5,360 nt of DNA from Desulfobacteraceae bacterium. Its GTDB lineage: Bacteria; Desulfobacterota; Desulfobacteria; Desulfobacterales; ETH-SRB1. The position numbers were made by a program, and so were the translations under genes. The notes under the pieces were generated by a model. That model saw only the letters and a program-made list of their open reading frames with translations. It did no database searches and was not told the DNA's origin. Below, in pieces: positions 3,950-5,360 of this stretch. Within the stretch, counting starts at the first letter, position 1, and each line of letters begins with the position of its first letter. The DNA is taken from positions 1 through 5,360 of the forward strand of contig DAOWEW010000167.1 in NCBI GenBank assembly GCA_030638305.1. Direction: 5' to 3'.

Positions 3950-5360
3950 AAACTGATTTTATTCTGAAAAGCAGAATGCTCGGAGATATTCTGGTACAGC
4001 AGGGTCGTCTTACGCCTGAACAACTGATCATGTTTCTCCGTGTTCAAAAGAAAACCAGGAAACCCATTGGGCGTATTCTGATTGAACAAGGTATCCTGAC
4101 CGAAGAAGAGTTAAAAGATATACTCGGAAAACAATTTGGAATTCCACACACATGGTTGCGCAAAGGTTTAATAGATCCCTGGATTGTCAATATTTTACCG
4201 AAAGAAAAGGCGCTTCGTTTTCAAGTTATTCCCATGTTTCGTGTAAACAATGTTCTGACTTTGGCGACGGCTGATCCAAATGCCATTTTTGTGTTTGATG
4301 AAGTTTCCAGGATTACCGAACTGGAAGTTCAGCCGGTAATATGCCGTTCGAGCGATATTATTGAGGCCATCCATGAATACTATCGTGAAGAAGTAACTAT
4401 TGATGAAGTTATGAGCGGAATCAATGAATCAGATATTGAAGTTGTTGAAGCTGCTACTGACAAAGAGATTGATGAACTCGCTGAAATGGCAGAGGGAAGC
4501 CCGATAATCAACCTGACTAACAAGATACTTCTGAGGGCTATCCGAGACAGGGCAAGCGACATACACATTGAACCTCAAAAACTACTGTGTCAAGTGCGGG
4601 TTCGAATTGACGGGCTTTTGTATAAATTCATGTCACTTAAAATGGAAATGCATCCACCCGTTGTTTCCAGACTCAAGATTATGGCTAATCTTGACATAGC
4701 GGAAAGGCGTATTCCTCAAGACGGTCGCATTCAGGTTAATGTGGATGGCCGGACAATTGATCTTAGATTCTCATCTATGCCGAGCATTCATGGCGAAAAG
4801 GTGGTTTTGAGGATTCTGGATAAAAATAAAGCCCTCCTGGATATCAATAAGTTGGGTTTTGACACTAAGATACTAAATCAATTCAAGTCAGTTCTAAAGA
4901 AACCCTATGGTCTTATTTTAGTCTGCGGCCCAACCGGATGCGGAAAAACCACGACCCTCTATTCAGCGATAACCACTCTCAACAGCAGTGAAAAAAATAT
5001 TATCACAATTGAAGATCCCGTAGAATATCAGTTAGATAATATAACTCAAAGCCAGGTAAAGGAACTCATCGGTCTTACCTTTGCCAGGTTTTTAAAACAT
5101 GCCCTCAGGCAAGACCCGGACATCATCCTGGTGGGCGAAATCAGAGACAGGGAAACTGCCGAGATCGCAATTCAGGCATCACTGACCGGTCATCTGGTTA
5201 TTTCAACGCTTCATACAAACGATAGTCCCAGCGCTATCACACGACTTCTTGAAATGGGAATTGAGCCTTATCTCCTATCTTCCTCTCTCCTGGCTTGCCA
5301 GGCACAACGTCTGGTGCGGACAATCTGCTCCGAATGCAAGACAGGTTACTACCCTCCTCA
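3946..5360 (+). CDS. GspE/PulE/PilB-family secretion or pilus ATPase (partial)
   Basis: The gene starts at ATG 3946 inside the STAS stop (ATGA) and is open for 471 codons to the window edge, lacking perhaps 90-100 C-terminal residues. Residues 11-63 form a T2SSE_N/MshEN-type tandem: two 24-residue repeats (11-34 and 40-63) with a 5-residue spacer, each with G-x-x-L and ending in Gln. A second N-terminal subdomain extends to about residue 150. The ATPase core shows the Asp box (SDIHIEP, 204-210), Walker A GPTGCGKT (328-335), IEDPVEYQ, Walker B region (RQDPDIILVGEIRD, 388-401) and the His box (STLHTN, 420-425). C461 and C464 are the first pair of the zinc-binding cysteines. All catalytic motifs are intact. 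Family members are cytoplasmic hexamers that power pseudopilus or pilus assembly through a GspF/PilC-type membrane protein. The long N-terminus and Walker A near residue 330 fit PilB/MshE as well as long GspE forms, so I assign no symbol. Genes for GspF/PilC and pseudopilins would be expected to the right. Confidence 0.93.
   Translation, partial: MKTDFILKSRMLGDILVQQGRLTPEQLIMFLRVQKKTRKPIGRILIEQGILTEEELKDILGKQFGIPHTWLRKGLIDPWIVNILPKEKALRFQVIPMFRVNNVLTLATADPNAIFVFDEVSRITELEVQPVICRSSDIIEAIHEYYREEVTIDEVMSGINESDIEVVEAATDKEIDELAEMAEGSPIINLTNKILLRAIRDRASDIHIEPQKLLCQVRVRIDGLLYKFMSLKMEMHPPVVSRLKIMANLDIAERRIPQDGRIQVNVDGRTIDLRFSSMPSIHGEKVVLRILDKNKALLDINKLGFDTKILNQFKSVLKKPYGLILVCGPTGCGKTTTLYSAITTLNSSEKNIITIEDPVEYQLDNITQSQVKELIGLTFARFLKHALRQDPDIILVGEIRDRETAEIAIQASLTGHLVISTLHTNDSPSAITRLLEMGIEPYLLSSSLLACQAQRLVRTICSECKTGYYPP

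Noticed and set aside
4380..4568. 62-codon Ser/Ile-rich open frame on the minus strand
   Set aside because: It is antisense to the ATPase gene. Its composition is that expected of a shadow frame.

Overview
The window looks like chromosomal DNA of a diderm (Gram-negative) bacterium. An outer-membrane TonB-dependent receptor gene at the left edge shows this directly. The AT-leaning composition (about 40% GC by eye), the repeat-rich intergenic DNA and the sensor kinase / STAS / GspE-family gene set would suit a Desulfobacterota (delta-proteobacterial, sulfate-reducer-like) genome. That lineage call is an impression, not a demonstrated result.

Layout: (1) Positions 1-629, minus strand: the N-terminal third or so of a TonB-dependent receptor, with signal peptide, TonB-box-like segment and plug domain, running off the left edge. 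(2) Positions 630-1601: almost 1 kb with no convincing full gene. It holds a 147-bp near-perfect hairpin element (833-979) that resembles a MITE, two copies of a GGCC-N5-GGCC motif, a short 15-bp duplication, degenerate extragenic repeat DNA, and two mini-ORFs with good Shine-Dalgarno sequences. (3) Positions 1602-3428, plus: a membrane-bound hybrid-free sensor histidine kinase with a PAS domain. (4) Positions 3413-3604: heptanucleotide repeat arrays, the first overlapping the kinase stop codon, and an 18-bp sequence matching one end of the 833-979 element. (5) Positions 3605-3949, plus: a single-domain STAS protein. (6) Positions 3946-5360, plus: a GspE/PulE/PilB-family secretion or pilus ATPase, overlapping the STAS gene by 4 bp and cut by the right edge.

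The STAS and ATPase genes are translationally coupled (ATGA overlap), so they very probably form one operon that continues to the right with further type II secretion or type IV pilus genes. The histidine kinase is on the same strand 176 bp upstream. Whether it is in the same transcript is unclear because repeats fill the gap. No response regulator is visible. The most unusual points are the lysine at the STAS position where SpoIIAA-type proteins carry the phosphorylated serine, an MshEN-like tandem motif in the ATPase that lacks its canonical arginines, a strong ribosome-binding site in front of an out-of-frame mini-ORF just upstream of the kinase, and the dispersed repeats. I see no CRISPR array, tRNA, rRNA or clear novel system.
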